Below, one piece after another: positions 9,280 to 22,836 of a stretch of DNA of 64,000 nucleotides; the stretch's first letter is position 1; each line of letters opens with the position of its first letter. The notes beneath the pieces are model-generated. The model ran no database searches. It was not told the origin of the DNA and worked only from the letters and a program-made list of their open reading frames with translations. Made by a program: the position numbers and the translations under genes. The stretch comes from Hydrogenivirga caldilitoris (GTDB lineage Bacteria; Aquificota; Aquificia; Aquificales; Aquificaceae): NCBI RefSeq assembly GCF_003664005.1, contig NZ_RCCJ01000001.1, forward strand, positions 558,001 through 622,000, in the 5' to 3' direction.

Positions 9280-9546
9280 GTGAAGCCTATAAACCCCAAA
9301 AAGAGCAAGGTCTTTTCCTTTCTTATAGGTCTCATATACGGGTACAGAACTGCGGATATGGAGCTGAAAGTTCTATCCCTTGAAGAGTTTAATCCGCGTA
9401 ATCACGAGGGATTTGATATTTACTTCCTTGACAAGGAAAAGGATAGGGTGAGCAAGAACGAGCCGATTGATAATCCGACTCATATAGTTGCTTTACTTGA
9501 AGACTTTGAAGTTAAAAGGGTGAGGCTCTATATTTATAAGTCATGA
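9280..9546 (+). CDS. Small protein of unknown function behind ftsZ
   Basis: 88 residues from a GTG start, 9 bases after ftsZ, with its stop overlapping the hslO start by 4 bases (ATGA). That tight packing in a division cluster makes it a likely real gene. I do not recognise a family. Seen: a basic start (KPINPKKSK), a short hydrophobic run FSFLIGLIYGY, then a charged mixed alpha/beta stretch ending VKRVRLYIYKS. There is no signal peptide, cysteine or clear motif. Confidence 0.65.
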   Translation: MKPINPKKSKVFSFLIGLIYGYRTADMELKVLSLEEFNPRNHEGFDIYFLDKEKDRVSKNEPIDNPTHIVALLEDFEVKRVRLYIYKS

Positions 9547-10475
9547 TTCAGAGAGAGCTGAGTAAGGAAACCAGAGAAGACCTAAAAAATTATTTCGCAG
9601 ACAGAGACTATATGGTCATAGCCGTTCCCAGGAAAGAACCTGCAAGGGTTTACGTTGTTAAAGCAACAAACGCTGTTGAAACAGCAAGGAGAATTCACAA
9701 TCTCTCTCCTGGTGCCACAGTGGCTCTTGGAAGGGCGCTGGTTGGTGTTCTACTGCTTACATCCCTTGTCAAGCACGCCACGGACCAGAAGGTTCTTCTT
9801 AAAATAGAGGGGGATGGTCCAATAGGGACTATTTACGCTGAGGCAGACGGAAAAGGCAGGGTAAGAGGTTTTGTTGAGAACCCGCAGGTTGATACCTTTA
9901 CCAAGGAAGTCAATGGAAAGAAAAAGTTTGACGTCTCAAGGATAGTAGGCAGAAACGGGAACCTGACCGTTGTGAAGGAATTGAGAATGGGAACCCCCTA
10001 TACCAGCATAGTACCTCTGGTTTCAGGGGAGATAGCTCAGGACCTCGCTTACTACTTTTCCCAGTCAGAGCAGATACCTTCTGCCGTTGGGATCGGTGTT
10101 CTGGTAAATGAAGATGGAAGCGTAAAACATGCCGGAGGTTTCCTTGTTCAAACCTTGGGAGGGATAAGCGATAAGGTCGTTGACCTCCTTGAACACAGAG
10201 TGAATGAGCTACCGCCTCTCACGGAACTGATGGAGGAAGGCAAGCGCCCCGAGGATATAGCAATCATGCTTCTTGATGGACTTGAACCTCAGCTGATAGG
10301 TCTAAAAGAGGTAGAGTATTACTGCCCCTGTGATGAAGAGATAGCGAGATCAAGCCTCTTACTCCTTACCGAAGGCGAACTTAACGAGCTCCTTGAAGAA
10401 GGTCCCGCCGAAGTTGTTTGTAAGTTTTGCGGTAGGGTATATAGGTTTACAAGGGAGGACCTGCAGAGGAGATAA
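9543..10475 (+). CDS. hslO: 33 kDa redox-regulated chaperone Hsp33
   Basis: 310-residue holdase chaperone switched on by oxidation. Seen: the N-terminal core with NAVETARRIHNLSPGATVALGRAL, and at the C-terminus the zinc switch with C261-X-C263 and C293-X2-C296. All four zinc cysteines are present, so the redox switch should work. The ATG overlaps the stop of the small gene upstream. It closes the murB-ftsZ run; the hypC promoter follows directly. Confidence 0.95.
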   Translation: MIQRELSKETREDLKNYFADRDYMVIAVPRKEPARVYVVKATNAVETARRIHNLSPGATVALGRALVGVLLLTSLVKHATDQKVLLKIEGDGPIGTIYAEADGKGRVRGFVENPQVDTFTKEVNGKKKFDVSRIVGRNGNLTVVKELRMGTPYTSIVPLVSGEIAQDLAYYFSQSEQIPSAVGIGVLVNEDGSVKHAGGFLVQTLGGISDKVVDLLEHRVNELPPLTELMEEGKRPEDIAIMLLDGLEPQLIGLKEVEYYCPCDEEIARSSLLLLTEGELNELLEEGPAEVVCKFCGRVYRFTREDLQRR

Positions 10476-10479
10476 ACCG

Positions 10480-10525
10480 TTGAAGTTTCCCAGGATATAA
10501 CTATATTAATGAATAGTTATTCATT
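10480..10525 (+). promoter_or_regulatory. Putative hypC promoter with perfect palindrome
   Basis: TTGAAG (10480-10485), 16 bases, then TATATT (10502-10507) resembles a sigma-70 promoter. Directly after the -10 comes AATGAATA-GT-TATTCATT (10508-10525), an 18-bp perfect inverted repeat with 8-bp arms covering the expected transcription start. It ends next to the hypC ribosome binding site, so a bound repressor or an RNA hairpin there could block initiation. The regulator is not known. Confidence 0.5.
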
Positions 10526-10777
10526 GGGAGGTGGACATGTGTCTTGCTATTCCCTCCAAGATTGTTGAACTTCACGAAGATGGGACCGCTACAGTTGATA
10601 CGATGGGTGTCAAGAGGAAGATATCCCTTGAACTCATGGCTGAGGATGTCGGTGTAGGTGATTACGTCCTTGTACATGTTGGTTTTGCCATTCAGAAGTT
10701 GAATGAGGAAGAAGCCCTTAAAAGTTTAGAGCTCTTTGAAGAGATTCTCTCAGAACTTGAGGAAGAGGAGCAGCTCT

Positions 10778-14079
<3,302 letters not shown>

Positions 14080-14086
14080 TTAAGCC

Positions 14087-14977
14087 GTGAGAGTTCTGAT
14101 TGCCTACTTGTTGTTTTCCCTTTCTTTCTCCTTTGGTGTGGAGAAACTCTTTTACATTATGGGGACTTACGCTCACGTGGAACTACCTTCTGAGAGGGAA
14201 GTTTATAAGGCTTACAGGGTTATGCACTCGCTGGAGCGTAAATTATCTGACTATATTGGGGATTCTGAAGTTTCTGAGGTAAACAGAAAGGCAGGCATAA
14301 GCCCCGTGGTTGTTTCACCTGAGACGCTGGAAGTTGTCCGTTTAGCCCTTGAGGTATCCAAGAGAACTTACGGATACTTTGATATAACAATCGGAGCTGT
14401 TACGGTGAACCATAAAAGGCTCGGGCTTATCCCCTTAAACGAAGCTCAAAAGCTTGTGAACTTCCGCAATGTTGTGATCGGTAAGAACACCCTGTTTTTG
14501 AAAGATAAAGGTATGGCTATAGACCTGGGTGGTATAGGTAAGGGGTACGCCCTTGACGTTGCCTACAGGACGTTAGATTCTCCCTGGGGTTTTATCGGTA
14601 TAGCCGGAGACATGAAGGTGTGGGGTACGGAGAAGGTTCTGGCTGTTAAGGACCCTCTATCAGGTGGCTCCTTACTTCAAGGTGTAAACCGCGGAGACCT
14701 CTGTATATCCACATCGGGTAACTATGTAAAGAGGCACATAGATAACAGGGATAGGGAACTGGTTCAAGTAACCGTCGTTCATGATATATGCACCTTTGCT
14801 GATGCTTACGCCACAGCTCTGTTTTCTATGCCCAGAAGCTTGCGTAAAAACTTTCTGAAGGAGAATCCCGAAGTGGGGGTACTGGAGCTTTACTCTGACG
14901 GCTCCCTTTATATGAACGACTCCTTCAGAAAACGCTTTCGCCTCCTTATACTAAAAACTGATATGCAGTCTCAATAA
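14087..14977 (+). CDS. apbE: ApbE-family FAD:protein FMN transferase, exported
   Basis: 296 residues. ApbE proteins attach FMN covalently to threonines of exported flavoproteins such as RnfG or NqrC. Seen: a hydrophobic signal segment (VLIAYLLFSLSFSFG) without a lipobox cysteine, IMGTYAHVEL, AIDLGGIGKGYALD, a STSGNYVKRH motif, and the metal site in CTFADAYATALFSM. The protein is somewhat shorter than typical ApbE. It starts at GTG 14087, 16 bases from the divergent ligA start. No obvious target flavoprotein is in this window. Confidence 0.82.
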   Translation: MRVLIAYLLFSLSFSFGVEKLFYIMGTYAHVELPSEREVYKAYRVMHSLERKLSDYIGDSEVSEVNRKAGISPVVVSPETLEVVRLALEVSKRTYGYFDITIGAVTVNHKRLGLIPLNEAQKLVNFRNVVIGKNTLFLKDKGMAIDLGGIGKGYALDVAYRTLDSPWGFIGIAGDMKVWGTEKVLAVKDPLSGGSLLQGVNRGDLCISTSGNYVKRHIDNRDRELVQVTVVHDICTFADAYATALFSMPRSLRKNFLKENPEVGVLELYSDGSLYMNDSFRKRFRLLILKTDMQSQ

Positions 14978-15009
14978 TAAACTCTGTACATGCATTTAAG
15001 TCTGTATTA

Positions 15010-15023
15010 ATGACTTACGTCAT
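15010..15023. promoter_or_regulatory. Palindrome ATGAC-N4-GTCAT before the porin gene
   Basis: ATGAC TTAC GTCAT is a perfect 5-4-5 inverted repeat, the spacing used by CRP/FNR-family regulators. It lies about 57 bases upstream of the porin ATG, with a TATGAT hexamer at 15028-15033. The assignment to a regulator is inference. Confidence 0.4.
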
Positions 15024-15079
15024 AGTATATGATATTGAGATTTGGTTTCATTTTCTTAAACTTACAGGAGGTAGTAAAG

Positions 15080-16369
15080 ATGTTGAAGAGAGCTTCTTTG
15101 TACTCTCTGCTTCTGGCAGGTTCCATCTTTGCCCAGCCTTCAGATGAACTAAAGCAACTCAGAGAGGAGGTGGAAGTCCTCAAAGAGGAGCTTAGAAAGC
15201 TCAGGCTGGAGATATCAATTCCCCAGATAACTACCTATCAGAGCTACTCGGGTCTCGGTCCTGCTGCTTCAAAGGCACTGATAAATCCGAAGGGGGTCTC
15301 CGTTGGAGGATATGGAGAAGTTCACTTCTATAAGAGCAATAAGGATATAAGGGGCGGCACAAAAAGTTATACAGACTTGACCAGGCTAATCCTATATATA
15401 GGGTATGCCTTTACAGAAAAGCTGAAGTTCACCTCGGAACTTGAACTTGAGCACGCATCAACAAACTCTGGGCATGGAACGGGAGGAGGATACTTTAAAG
15501 CGGAACTTGCTATTCTGGACTACAACTTTAAACCTCAGTTTGGTGTAAGAGGCGGTCTTTTACTCATACCTGTTGGTATTATTAACGAGGTTCATGAACC
15601 TCCCACCTTTTATACCGTGGATAGACCTTATCTAGAGAGAAATATAATCCCAACAACGTGGGAGGAGATAGGTGTTGGAGCTTATGGAACCATCGGTATG
15701 GTGGACTATCGTGTGTATGTAACAAACGCACTAATGTTAAAGGGTGGAGGAGGTTACTCTCCTTCTGCTCCGCTCAAAACTGCTAGGCAGAGGGGTGCAA
15801 GGGCTGTATCGGAGCGCTTTGGCTTAACAGGAAGAGTTGATTTAAACCTGCCCTACAACCTTAAGTTAGGCGGATCCTTCTGGACAGGAGATGTTCAATC
15901 TAAAGGTGGGAGTGATAGTAACCTCGGTTTAAGGAGAGGAGAGAAGGTGGGTTCGGTAACTCTTTTCTCACCTCACCTGTGGTGGCAGTGGGCTGGTTTT
16001 GATGTGAGGGTTGTGGGAGCTTATGTAAAGGTGAACGATGCAGATAAGATAGGTAACGATTTGGGCGTTACGAATTACCCTTCTAAGATGCAGGGCTTTT
16101 ATACCCAGGTCGCCTACAACGTTCTCAGGTTAACCGATATTGAGCAGGAGCTTTATATCTTCGGAATGTACGAGAACTACGACACCCACGCAAGCGTTCC
16201 ATCGGGTTACTCCAAGCCTGCAGGACACAAGGTTCAGATATTCAACGTGGGTCTGTCTTACAAACCCCACCCGCTCGTAGCTCTTAAGGCAGACTATGTA
16301 AAGGAGGATTACAGCGACGGCAACGATGACAGAAACCTGTATAGGGCAGCTATAAGCTGGATGTTCTAA
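15080..16369 (+). CDS. Outer-membrane porin with N-terminal coiled coil
   Basis: 429 residues from the ATG at 15080, chosen because AGGAGGT lies just in front and a clean signal peptide follows (LKRASLYSLLLAGSIFAQ). After it comes a short coiled coil (DELKQLREEVEVLKEELRKLRLEI) and then a beta-rich barrel with many aromatic strand ends, finishing with the outer-membrane C-terminus ISWMF. It resembles phosphate-selective or anion porins (OprP/DUF3138-like), but the substrate cannot be told from sequence. It stands alone behind apbE with its own promoter region. Confidence 0.75.
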   Translation: MLKRASLYSLLLAGSIFAQPSDELKQLREEVEVLKEELRKLRLEISIPQITTYQSYSGLGPAASKALINPKGVSVGGYGEVHFYKSNKDIRGGTKSYTDLTRLILYIGYAFTEKLKFTSELELEHASTNSGHGTGGGYFKAELAILDYNFKPQFGVRGGLLLIPVGIINEVHEPPTFYTVDRPYLERNIIPTTWEEIGVGAYGTIGMVDYRVYVTNALMLKGGGGYSPSAPLKTARQRGARAVSERFGLTGRVDLNLPYNLKLGGSFWTGDVQSKGGSDSNLGLRRGEKVGSVTLFSPHLWWQWAGFDVRVVGAYVKVNDADKIGNDLGVTNYPSKMQGFYTQVAYNVLRLTDIEQELYIFGMYENYDTHASVPSGYSKPAGHKVQIFNVGLSYKPHPLVALKADYVKEDYSDGNDDRNLYRAAISWMF

Positions 16370-16402
16370 GCACCTCCTCAGGTAGCTCTTCTTCTCATGG
16401 TT

Positions 16403-16429
16403 GGGGCAAAAGCCCCTGCCTCCTCTCTT
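16403..16429 (+). terminator. Possible terminator after the porin gene
   Basis: GGGGC-AAAA-GCCCC (16403-16416) forms a small perfect hairpin between the convergent porin and ahcY genes. The following tract is C/T-rich and ends in TCTCTTTT rather than a clean T run, so the call is weak. Confidence 0.35.
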
Positions 16430-17792
<1,363 letters not shown>

Positions 17793-17840
17793 AACCGAGT
17801 TTAATATTATATTCCCTATTCACTCTCTTTTCAAAGGAAC

Positions 17841-18689
17841 CTATTCTACATTGGCAGCTTGCTGTTTTATTCTGTCAATTTCCGTCTTTATCTCCACAAC
17901 GTACTCCGAAAGATCTGGTATTTTATTGCCGAGGGTGGTTATCTCTCTGTGCATCTCCTGACCAAGAAACTCCAGCTTTTTCCCAACCTCAACACCTTCA
18001 TCAAGCAAAGTTCTGAAGACCTTTATGTGAGTTTTGAGTCTTGTGATTTCCTCTTCAATATCCATTTTCTCAAGTAGGAATAGGAGTTCATTCATCACGG
18101 TTGGATGTTCCTCTGGTAGTTCCAGTCTTTTTGCCTTCTCAAGTATTTTCTCCTTAACCCTTTCCATTATCTGGTCTTTCTTCTCAACTATCTGATTTAA
18201 GAGGGACTCTATTCTATCCACCCTCTGCGAGAGGTCCTCTTTAAGGGCTTCTCCTTCTCTCTTTCTACTCGCTATTAACTCTCTGAGTGCGTTTTCCACA
18301 CCCTGAAGCACAGTGTTCTCAAGCTCCTCATCAACCTCAGTAATAGCTTTTTCCGAATATTTCCAGGCGTACTCAAATACAGTATCATCTTTCACAGAGA
18401 GCTCAAGCTTTCTGGAGATATCCCGAACAAGTTCAACATTCTGTGTAAGCTTGTTTATATCAACGGGTGGGAGTACCGTCTTTGATTCAACATCTATCAT
18501 CACATTAACTGTGCCTCTTCTGAGTTTGGACTTGACCGCTTCCTTAATTTTCGGTTCAACCGATAATAGGAAGGAAGGCATTCTGACTGATATATCCAAA
18601 CCTTTACCGTTCAAAGAGCGAATGATAACGTTTGCTTTCCAGTGCTCACCCTCTGCCCCTCCCTTTCCAAAACCAGTCATACTCAGCAT
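17841..18689 (-). CDS. yicC: YicC family endoribonuclease
   Basis: 282 residues, the family's usual length. YicC proteins are ring-forming endoribonucleases linked to stationary-phase survival and small-RNA turnover. Seen: the N-terminal signature MLSMTGFGKG, then IRSLNGKGLDISVRMP, and the C-terminal DUF1732 region with DIEEEITRLKTHIKVFRTLL and KLEFLGQEMHREITTLGNK. The middle is a long charged helical region. It is divergent from tRNA-Ser and upstream of tRNA-Asp. Confidence 0.94.
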   Translation of the reverse strand: MLSMTGFGKGGAEGEHWKANVIIRSLNGKGLDISVRMPSFLLSVEPKIKEAVKSKLRRGTVNVMIDVESKTVLPPVDINKLTQNVELVRDISRKLELSVKDDTVFEYAWKYSEKAITEVDEELENTVLQGVENALRELIASRKREGEALKEDLSQRVDRIESLLNQIVEKKDQIMERVKEKILEKAKRLELPEEHPTVMNELLFLLEKMDIEEEITRLKTHIKVFRTLLDEGVEVGKKLEFLGQEMHREITTLGNKIPDLSEYVVEIKTEIDRIKQQAANVE

Positions 18690-18709
18690 GTCTATAATTT
18701 TAAGGGTTA

Positions 18710-18800
18710 GGCGGGGTGGCGGAGCGGACGAACGCGGGGGATTCGAAATCCCTTGCAGGGTGGTTTAGCCCTGCCGTGGGTTCAAATCCCACCCCCGCCG
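18710..18800 (+). tRNA. tRNA-Ser (CGA)
   Basis: Acceptor stem GGCGGGG with CCCCGCC, a long variable arm (GCAGGG pairing with CCCTGC) typical of a class II tRNA, anticodon loop TTCGAAA giving CGA, and T arm GTGGGTTCAAATCCCAC. CCA is not encoded, unlike the other two tRNA genes here. Confidence 0.96.
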
Positions 18801-18911
18801 TATAAATCTTTCACAATAGAGGGCAGTGAAATCCAGCCTGGAAGTGGGCTGTTGCTAATCCTTTTGTGGACAGTTCTACACTTTTGCCAGATCAGGAGAT
18901 ATATTCTCATT

Positions 18912-19988
18912 ATGAGAAGAGGGATAGCTAATCTTCCACTACACTACGGTAAGGCACCACCCTGGCTTTTCAAAAGGATGGTAGAGCTCTCAAAGAGTAT
19001 AGTTGAGCTTATCGTAATAGAGCATGGTAGGAGAACCTTTTTAGAGCGTCTCTCCGACCCATACTGGTTCCAGGCTTTTGGGTGTGTGCTTGGCTTTGAT
19101 TGGCACTCAAGTGGCTTAACCACAACAGTGTGTGGTGCTCTCAAAGAATCTCTGAAAGGTCTGGACAGAGAGCTTGGTCTTTACGTGGCTGGGGGTAAAG
19201 GTAAGAGCGCCTTGAAAACCCCTGAAGAGCTTGAGAGAATAGGAGAAACTGTGGGGATAAATACGGAAACGCTTAAAGACATCAGTCGTCTTGTAGCCAA
19301 GGTAGACAATACCCTTTTGCAAGATGGCTATCAGCTTTACCATCACACCATTATCTTCACCGAAGAAGGGCTTTGGGCTGTAGTTCAACAGGGTATGAAT
19401 ACAAACAACAGATATGCAAGGAGGTACCATTGGTTTGGAGGGGGGCTGAAGAGCTTTGTTGAGGAGCCTCATAGCGGTATCTCTGCTCAGAAAGTCCATG
19501 AGAGGATAACCTTAAATATGACAGCTAAGGAGTCACGGGACTCCAGGGAGTCCATAACGGAACTCCTCAAGAATAAGGACATACTGCTTAGAGAAATAGA
19601 GAGTATAGAGACCCTCAACCTACCCAGAAGACACGATGTGAGGAGAGAAGATGTTGACCTAAAGAAACTCAGAGAAACTGTCAAAAAGGTCAGGGAGGAG
19701 GATATAAAAGAGTTTGAGGACGTGCTCAGACAGAGAGGAATGGGTCCTAAAACTATTAGAGCTCTCGCTCTGGTGAGCGAGCTTATATACGGAGCAAAAC
19801 CTTCCTTCAAAGACCCGGCAAGATACTCCTTTGCCCACGGAGGAAAGGACGGTTATCCCTTTCCAGTACAGAAGGAGTTGTACGATGGGACTATAGATAC
19901 TTTAAAGAGAGCGATAGCAAAGGCGAAGGTTGGAGATAGAGAGAAAGTGGATGCCATCAAAAAACTATCAAAGATACTCAATGACTGA
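18912..19988 (+). CDS. DUF763 family protein
   Basis: 358 residues from the ATG that gives MRRGIANLPLHYGKAP; the frame is open upstream into tRNA-Ser but the family begins with this motif. DUF763 proteins occur in archaea and thermophilic bacteria and have no established function. Seen: conserved FGCVLGFDWHSSGLTTTVCGALKE, VDNTLLQDGYQLYHHTIIF, and MGPKTIRALALVSELIYG, which looks like a helix-hairpin-helix DNA-binding element, followed by a short FAHGGKDGYPFPV motif. A role in nucleic-acid metabolism is plausible but inferred. It overlaps aroA convergently by 21 bases. Confidence 0.85.
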   Translation: MRRGIANLPLHYGKAPPWLFKRMVELSKSIVELIVIEHGRRTFLERLSDPYWFQAFGCVLGFDWHSSGLTTTVCGALKESLKGLDRELGLYVAGGKGKSALKTPEELERIGETVGINTETLKDISRLVAKVDNTLLQDGYQLYHHTIIFTEEGLWAVVQQGMNTNNRYARRYHWFGGGLKSFVEEPHSGISAQKVHERITLNMTAKESRDSRESITELLKNKDILLREIESIETLNLPRRHDVRREDVDLKKLRETVKKVREEDIKEFEDVLRQRGMGPKTIRALALVSELIYGAKPSFKDPARYSFAHGGKDGYPFPVQKELYDGTIDTLKRAIAKAKVGDREKVDAIKKLSKILND

Positions 19989-21275
19989 CTCAAGGTCTTT
20001 GAAGAACTCTGGATAGGAAACCTTTACACACTCAGGATCGTCTATTACAGTTTCTCCTTCTGCAAGAAGCCCTGCTATGGTAAATGCCATAGCGATACGG
20101 TGGTCACCGTAGGTTTTTATATAGGCTCCTTTCAATTTTCCTCTACCTTCCACTTCAAAACCATCTTCATACTCTTCAACCTTCACACCCATAGCTCTCA
20201 GATTTTCAACTATAGCTCTTATCCTGTCGCTTTCCTTCACTCTAAGCTCTTTCGCTCCTTTTACCGTTGACCTTCCTTCCGCCAAAGCCATGACAACGGC
20301 GAGAATTGGTATTTCATCAATCATAGAGGGAACCTCCTCGGGATGAACCTTTACACCCTTCAGACCACCACCGCCCCTTACGAGTATATCCGCCACAGGC
20401 TCACCGGACACCTCCCTTTCGTTTTCATAACTCACCAGGGCACCCATATCACGAAGTTTTCTGTAAAATCCGTCCCTTGTAGGATTGATAAGGACGTCCT
20501 TCAAGAGGAGCTCACTTTGCTCTGTTAATACTGCGAGTGCACACGCAAAAGCTGCAGAGGACGGGTCAGCCGGGCAGTATACATCTGTTCCCCTTAACTC
20601 CTGTCCGCCCTTTATCTTTATCAGATGTCCCCTCTCTTCCGGAACGCTTATAACCTCAGCACCGAAAACCCCTAACATTCTTTCCGTATGGTCCCTTGAC
20701 ATAACGGGTTCCACAACTTCGGTCATGTCTTCAGCCCTCAAACCTGCGAGCAGAAGGGAGGATTTTACCTGAGCAGAGGCTCTCTTGTTAAAGAAGGCTA
20801 TCCCTTTGAGCTTACCTCCCCTGATGGCGATGGGGAGCTTGTTTCCTGACTCACGTCCGTCAAGGGTTGCTCCCATATCCCTGAGAGGTTCAACGACCCT
20901 GAGCATAGGTCTCTGCCTTAAGCTCTCATCTCCTGTCAGGACGCTAAAGAAAGGTTGGGTAGAAAGGACACCCAGCATCAATCTTGCCGTTGTCCCAGAG
21001 TTTTTTGCATCAAGAACGCCCTTCGGCTCTTCAAAGGAATAACCCGTACCCCTTATCTCAATGGAGTCCTTCCGTTCTTTAACTTCTGTGCCGAGAGCTT
21101 TGAGAATGTTAAGAGTTGCCAGGGTGTCTTCAGACTTCAGCCAGTTGTGTACTACGGTTATTTCCGTAGCAAGTGCTCCCAGTATGACCGCTCTGTGGGA
21201 TATGGATTTGTCGGAGGGCACTCTTAACTCACCCTTGACATTCACGACCCTTTTCTTAATTCTTAGCTCTTTCAT
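19968..21275 (-). CDS. aroA: 3-phosphoshikimate 1-carboxyvinyltransferase (EPSP synthase)
   Basis: 435 residues. Joins PEP to shikimate-3-phosphate in the chorismate pathway. Seen: VPSDKSISHRAVILGALA, the PEP-site stretch LDAKNSGTTARLMLGVLS, the RQRPM loop, PADPSSAAFACALA, KESDRIRAI, and GDHRIAMAFTIAGL. The start overlaps the tyrA stop by 4 bases, so the two aromatic genes form an operon tyrA-aroA. Confidence 0.97.
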   Translation of the reverse strand: MKELRIKKRVVNVKGELRVPSDKSISHRAVILGALATEITVVHNWLKSEDTLATLNILKALGTEVKERKDSIEIRGTGYSFEEPKGVLDAKNSGTTARLMLGVLSTQPFFSVLTGDESLRQRPMLRVVEPLRDMGATLDGRESGNKLPIAIRGGKLKGIAFFNKRASAQVKSSLLLAGLRAEDMTEVVEPVMSRDHTERMLGVFGAEVISVPEERGHLIKIKGGQELRGTDVYCPADPSSAAFACALAVLTEQSELLLKDVLINPTRDGFYRKLRDMGALVSYENEREVSGEPVADILVRGGGGLKGVKVHPEEVPSMIDEIPILAVVMALAEGRSTVKGAKELRVKESDRIRAIVENLRAMGVKVEEYEDGFEVEGRGKLKGAYIKTYGDHRIAMAFTIAGLLAEGETVIDDPECVKVSYPEFFKDLESVIEYL

Positions 21276-22120
21276 TCCAGACTCATCCTCCTTTGTTTTG
21301 CTTCTCTCAAATACTCGGTTAAAGCTGACTCCTCTTCCCTTTCAATGAGGTTCCTTAGCTTCTGAAGTGAATTGGAATACATATCTATAGCTCTTAAAAT
21401 GTTGTCCTTGTTTTCCAAAAAGATGTCTCTCCACATCACAGGGTCACTGGCGGCGATTCGTGTGAAGTCTTTGAAACCACCCCCTGGATACTTGAAGAGG
21501 TCAACCTCATTGGACATCTCTATCAGGGCGTCTATAAGGGCAAAAGCCACCGCATGGGGAAGGTGAGAAACTGCGCCAAACACCCAGTCATGGAGCATCG
21601 GATCCATAAACTCTACCTTACCTCCTGTGAGCTCCCATAGTTTTACAACTTCGTCCAGAGCCCCTTTCTCGGTTCTTTCCGTAGGGGTGATGACTACTTT
21701 TTTGTTCTCAAAGAGTTCCGGAAAACTGTGCTCCACTCCAGACTTTTCCGTTCCAGCGATAGGATGGCTACCCACGAACCTGCCCCCTAAGATTCCCTCA
21801 AGGTCAAAGACGAGTTTCCCCTTTACACTGCCCAAGTCCGTAACTACGGTTTCTCTTCTTATGTAACCTTTTATCTCCCCTGCTATCTGCCTGAAGGTTC
21901 TCACGGGGGATGAGAAGATTACGTAGTCAGGGGAGAACCTTTTAGTTAGACTGAGCTCTGTTCCCCCCTCGTCTATGACTCCTAGCTCCTTCGCTCTATC
22001 TATTGTGACCGAGTTTATGTCTATGCCGTATATACTTCCTTGAAAACCTCCCCTGCGAAGGGCTAAGGCAAAGGACCCCCCCATGAATCCAACGCCCACG
22101 ATTAGGAGAGATTTATCCAT
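21272..22120 (-). CDS. tyrA: Prephenate (or arogenate) dehydrogenase
   Basis: 282 residues. Oxidative decarboxylation of prephenate or arogenate on the way to tyrosine. Seen: the Rossmann loop IVGVGFMGGSFALAL, TDLGSVKG, the GSHPIAGTEKSGVEH substrate motif, SHLPHAVAFALIDAL and a FKDFTRIAASDPVMW motif. No chorismate mutase or ACT domain is attached. No ribosome binding site is visible; a TAATAT hexamer ends 8 bases before the ATG, which suggests a leaderless message. Confidence 0.94.
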   Translation of the reverse strand: MDKSLLIVGVGFMGGSFALALRRGGFQGSIYGIDINSVTIDRAKELGVIDEGGTELSLTKRFSPDYVIFSSPVRTFRQIAGEIKGYIRRETVVTDLGSVKGKLVFDLEGILGGRFVGSHPIAGTEKSGVEHSFPELFENKKVVITPTERTEKGALDEVVKLWELTGGKVEFMDPMLHDWVFGAVSHLPHAVAFALIDALIEMSNEVDLFKYPGGGFKDFTRIAASDPVMWRDIFLENKDNILRAIDMYSNSLQKLRNLIEREEESALTEYLREAKQRRMSLE

Positions 22121-22128
22121 AGGAGAGA

Positions 22129-22134
22129 ATATTA
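22129..22134 (-). promoter_or_regulatory. -10 element of tyrA
   Basis: TAATAT on the minus strand, 8 bases before the tyrA ATG and overlapping the stop region of the fecR-like gene. Such spacing places the transcription start at or next to the start codon. Confidence 0.4.
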
Positions 22135-22836
22135 AAACATATCAAGGAGTTTGAACTCCTCGTCCACCTCCGGGGGTATCTCCACGTCCCTAACTTCGTT
22201 TCCTTCTATTATTACCGCACTTCCGGGCTCTAACTCAAACTCCTTTACAAACTCCCGGAACTCTTTCTCTGTTTCCTCTTTGAACTTTTCGTACTCCTTC
22301 CTCTCCTCCTTTATGCCCTCCTCTATACCCCTCTTGAACTCTTCGTACTCTTCCTCTTCTCTCTTCTTATACCTTATAAACTCTCCTACCGCATTCCTTA
22401 CCGTTAAGCGCCCGTCTTTCAGGAATATCCCTATAGTGTCTCCTTTGGCATCCACTAAAAACCTTGTGCCCTTTATGCCTATAATTACGGACCTTACCCT
22501 CACCTTGAGCCCTTCGCTTTCTCCCCTTTTCCTTATCTGAAATACGACCCTCCCTTTATCAAAGCTCAATCTGTCTATCCCCTCTATATAGAGAACACTG
22601 TCCTCAAGTAGAGCTATCTTGTCTATTCCCAGGAGCTTTACGAACGCCATTGAACCAAAATCTGTCTTCAGTATATCCTTTACGAAGAGCTCCCTGGGTA
22701 ACTCCGTTATCACCTCTCCCCTTGGATTTCCTTCCTTGAAGAGCTGAACCCTACCCTGCTTTTTGACCACCTCTCCCGCCTTCTCCTGTGAGAAAGCGCT
22801 CAAAACTAACACTAAAAGGACAAGAAGCGCTCTCAT
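22132..22836 (-). CDS. FecR-domain exported protein with charged coiled coil
   Basis: 234 residues. Start: ATG at 22836 follows AGGAGGAGGG and overlaps the ubiX stop (ATGA); an ATG at 22854 lies inside that binding site. Seen: a signal peptide (RALLVLLVLVLSAFSQ), a FecR-like beta domain with GEVITELPRELFVKDILKTDFGS-type periodic strands and IGIKGTRFLVDAKGDTIGIFLKDG, then a strongly charged helix rich in E and K (about residues 155-205). FecR domains occur in sigma-regulator and in envelope-stress proteins; no sigma factor is nearby, so the role is open. Confidence 0.75.
   Translation of the reverse strand: MRALLVLLVLVLSAFSQEKAGEVVKKQGRVQLFKEGNPRGEVITELPRELFVKDILKTDFGSMAFVKLLGIDKIALLEDSVLYIEGIDRLSFDKGRVVFQIRKRGESEGLKVRVRSVIIGIKGTRFLVDAKGDTIGIFLKDGRLTVRNAVGEFIRYKKREEEEYEEFKRGIEEGIKEERKEYEKFKEETEKEFREFVKEFELEPGSAVIIEGNEVRDVEIPPEVDEEFKLLDMF

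Noticed and set aside
22145-22160. AGGAGTT-TG-AACTCCT palindrome at the end of the fecR-like gene as terminator or operator
   Set aside because: The loop is only two bases, it lies in coding sequence, and no T run follows directly.
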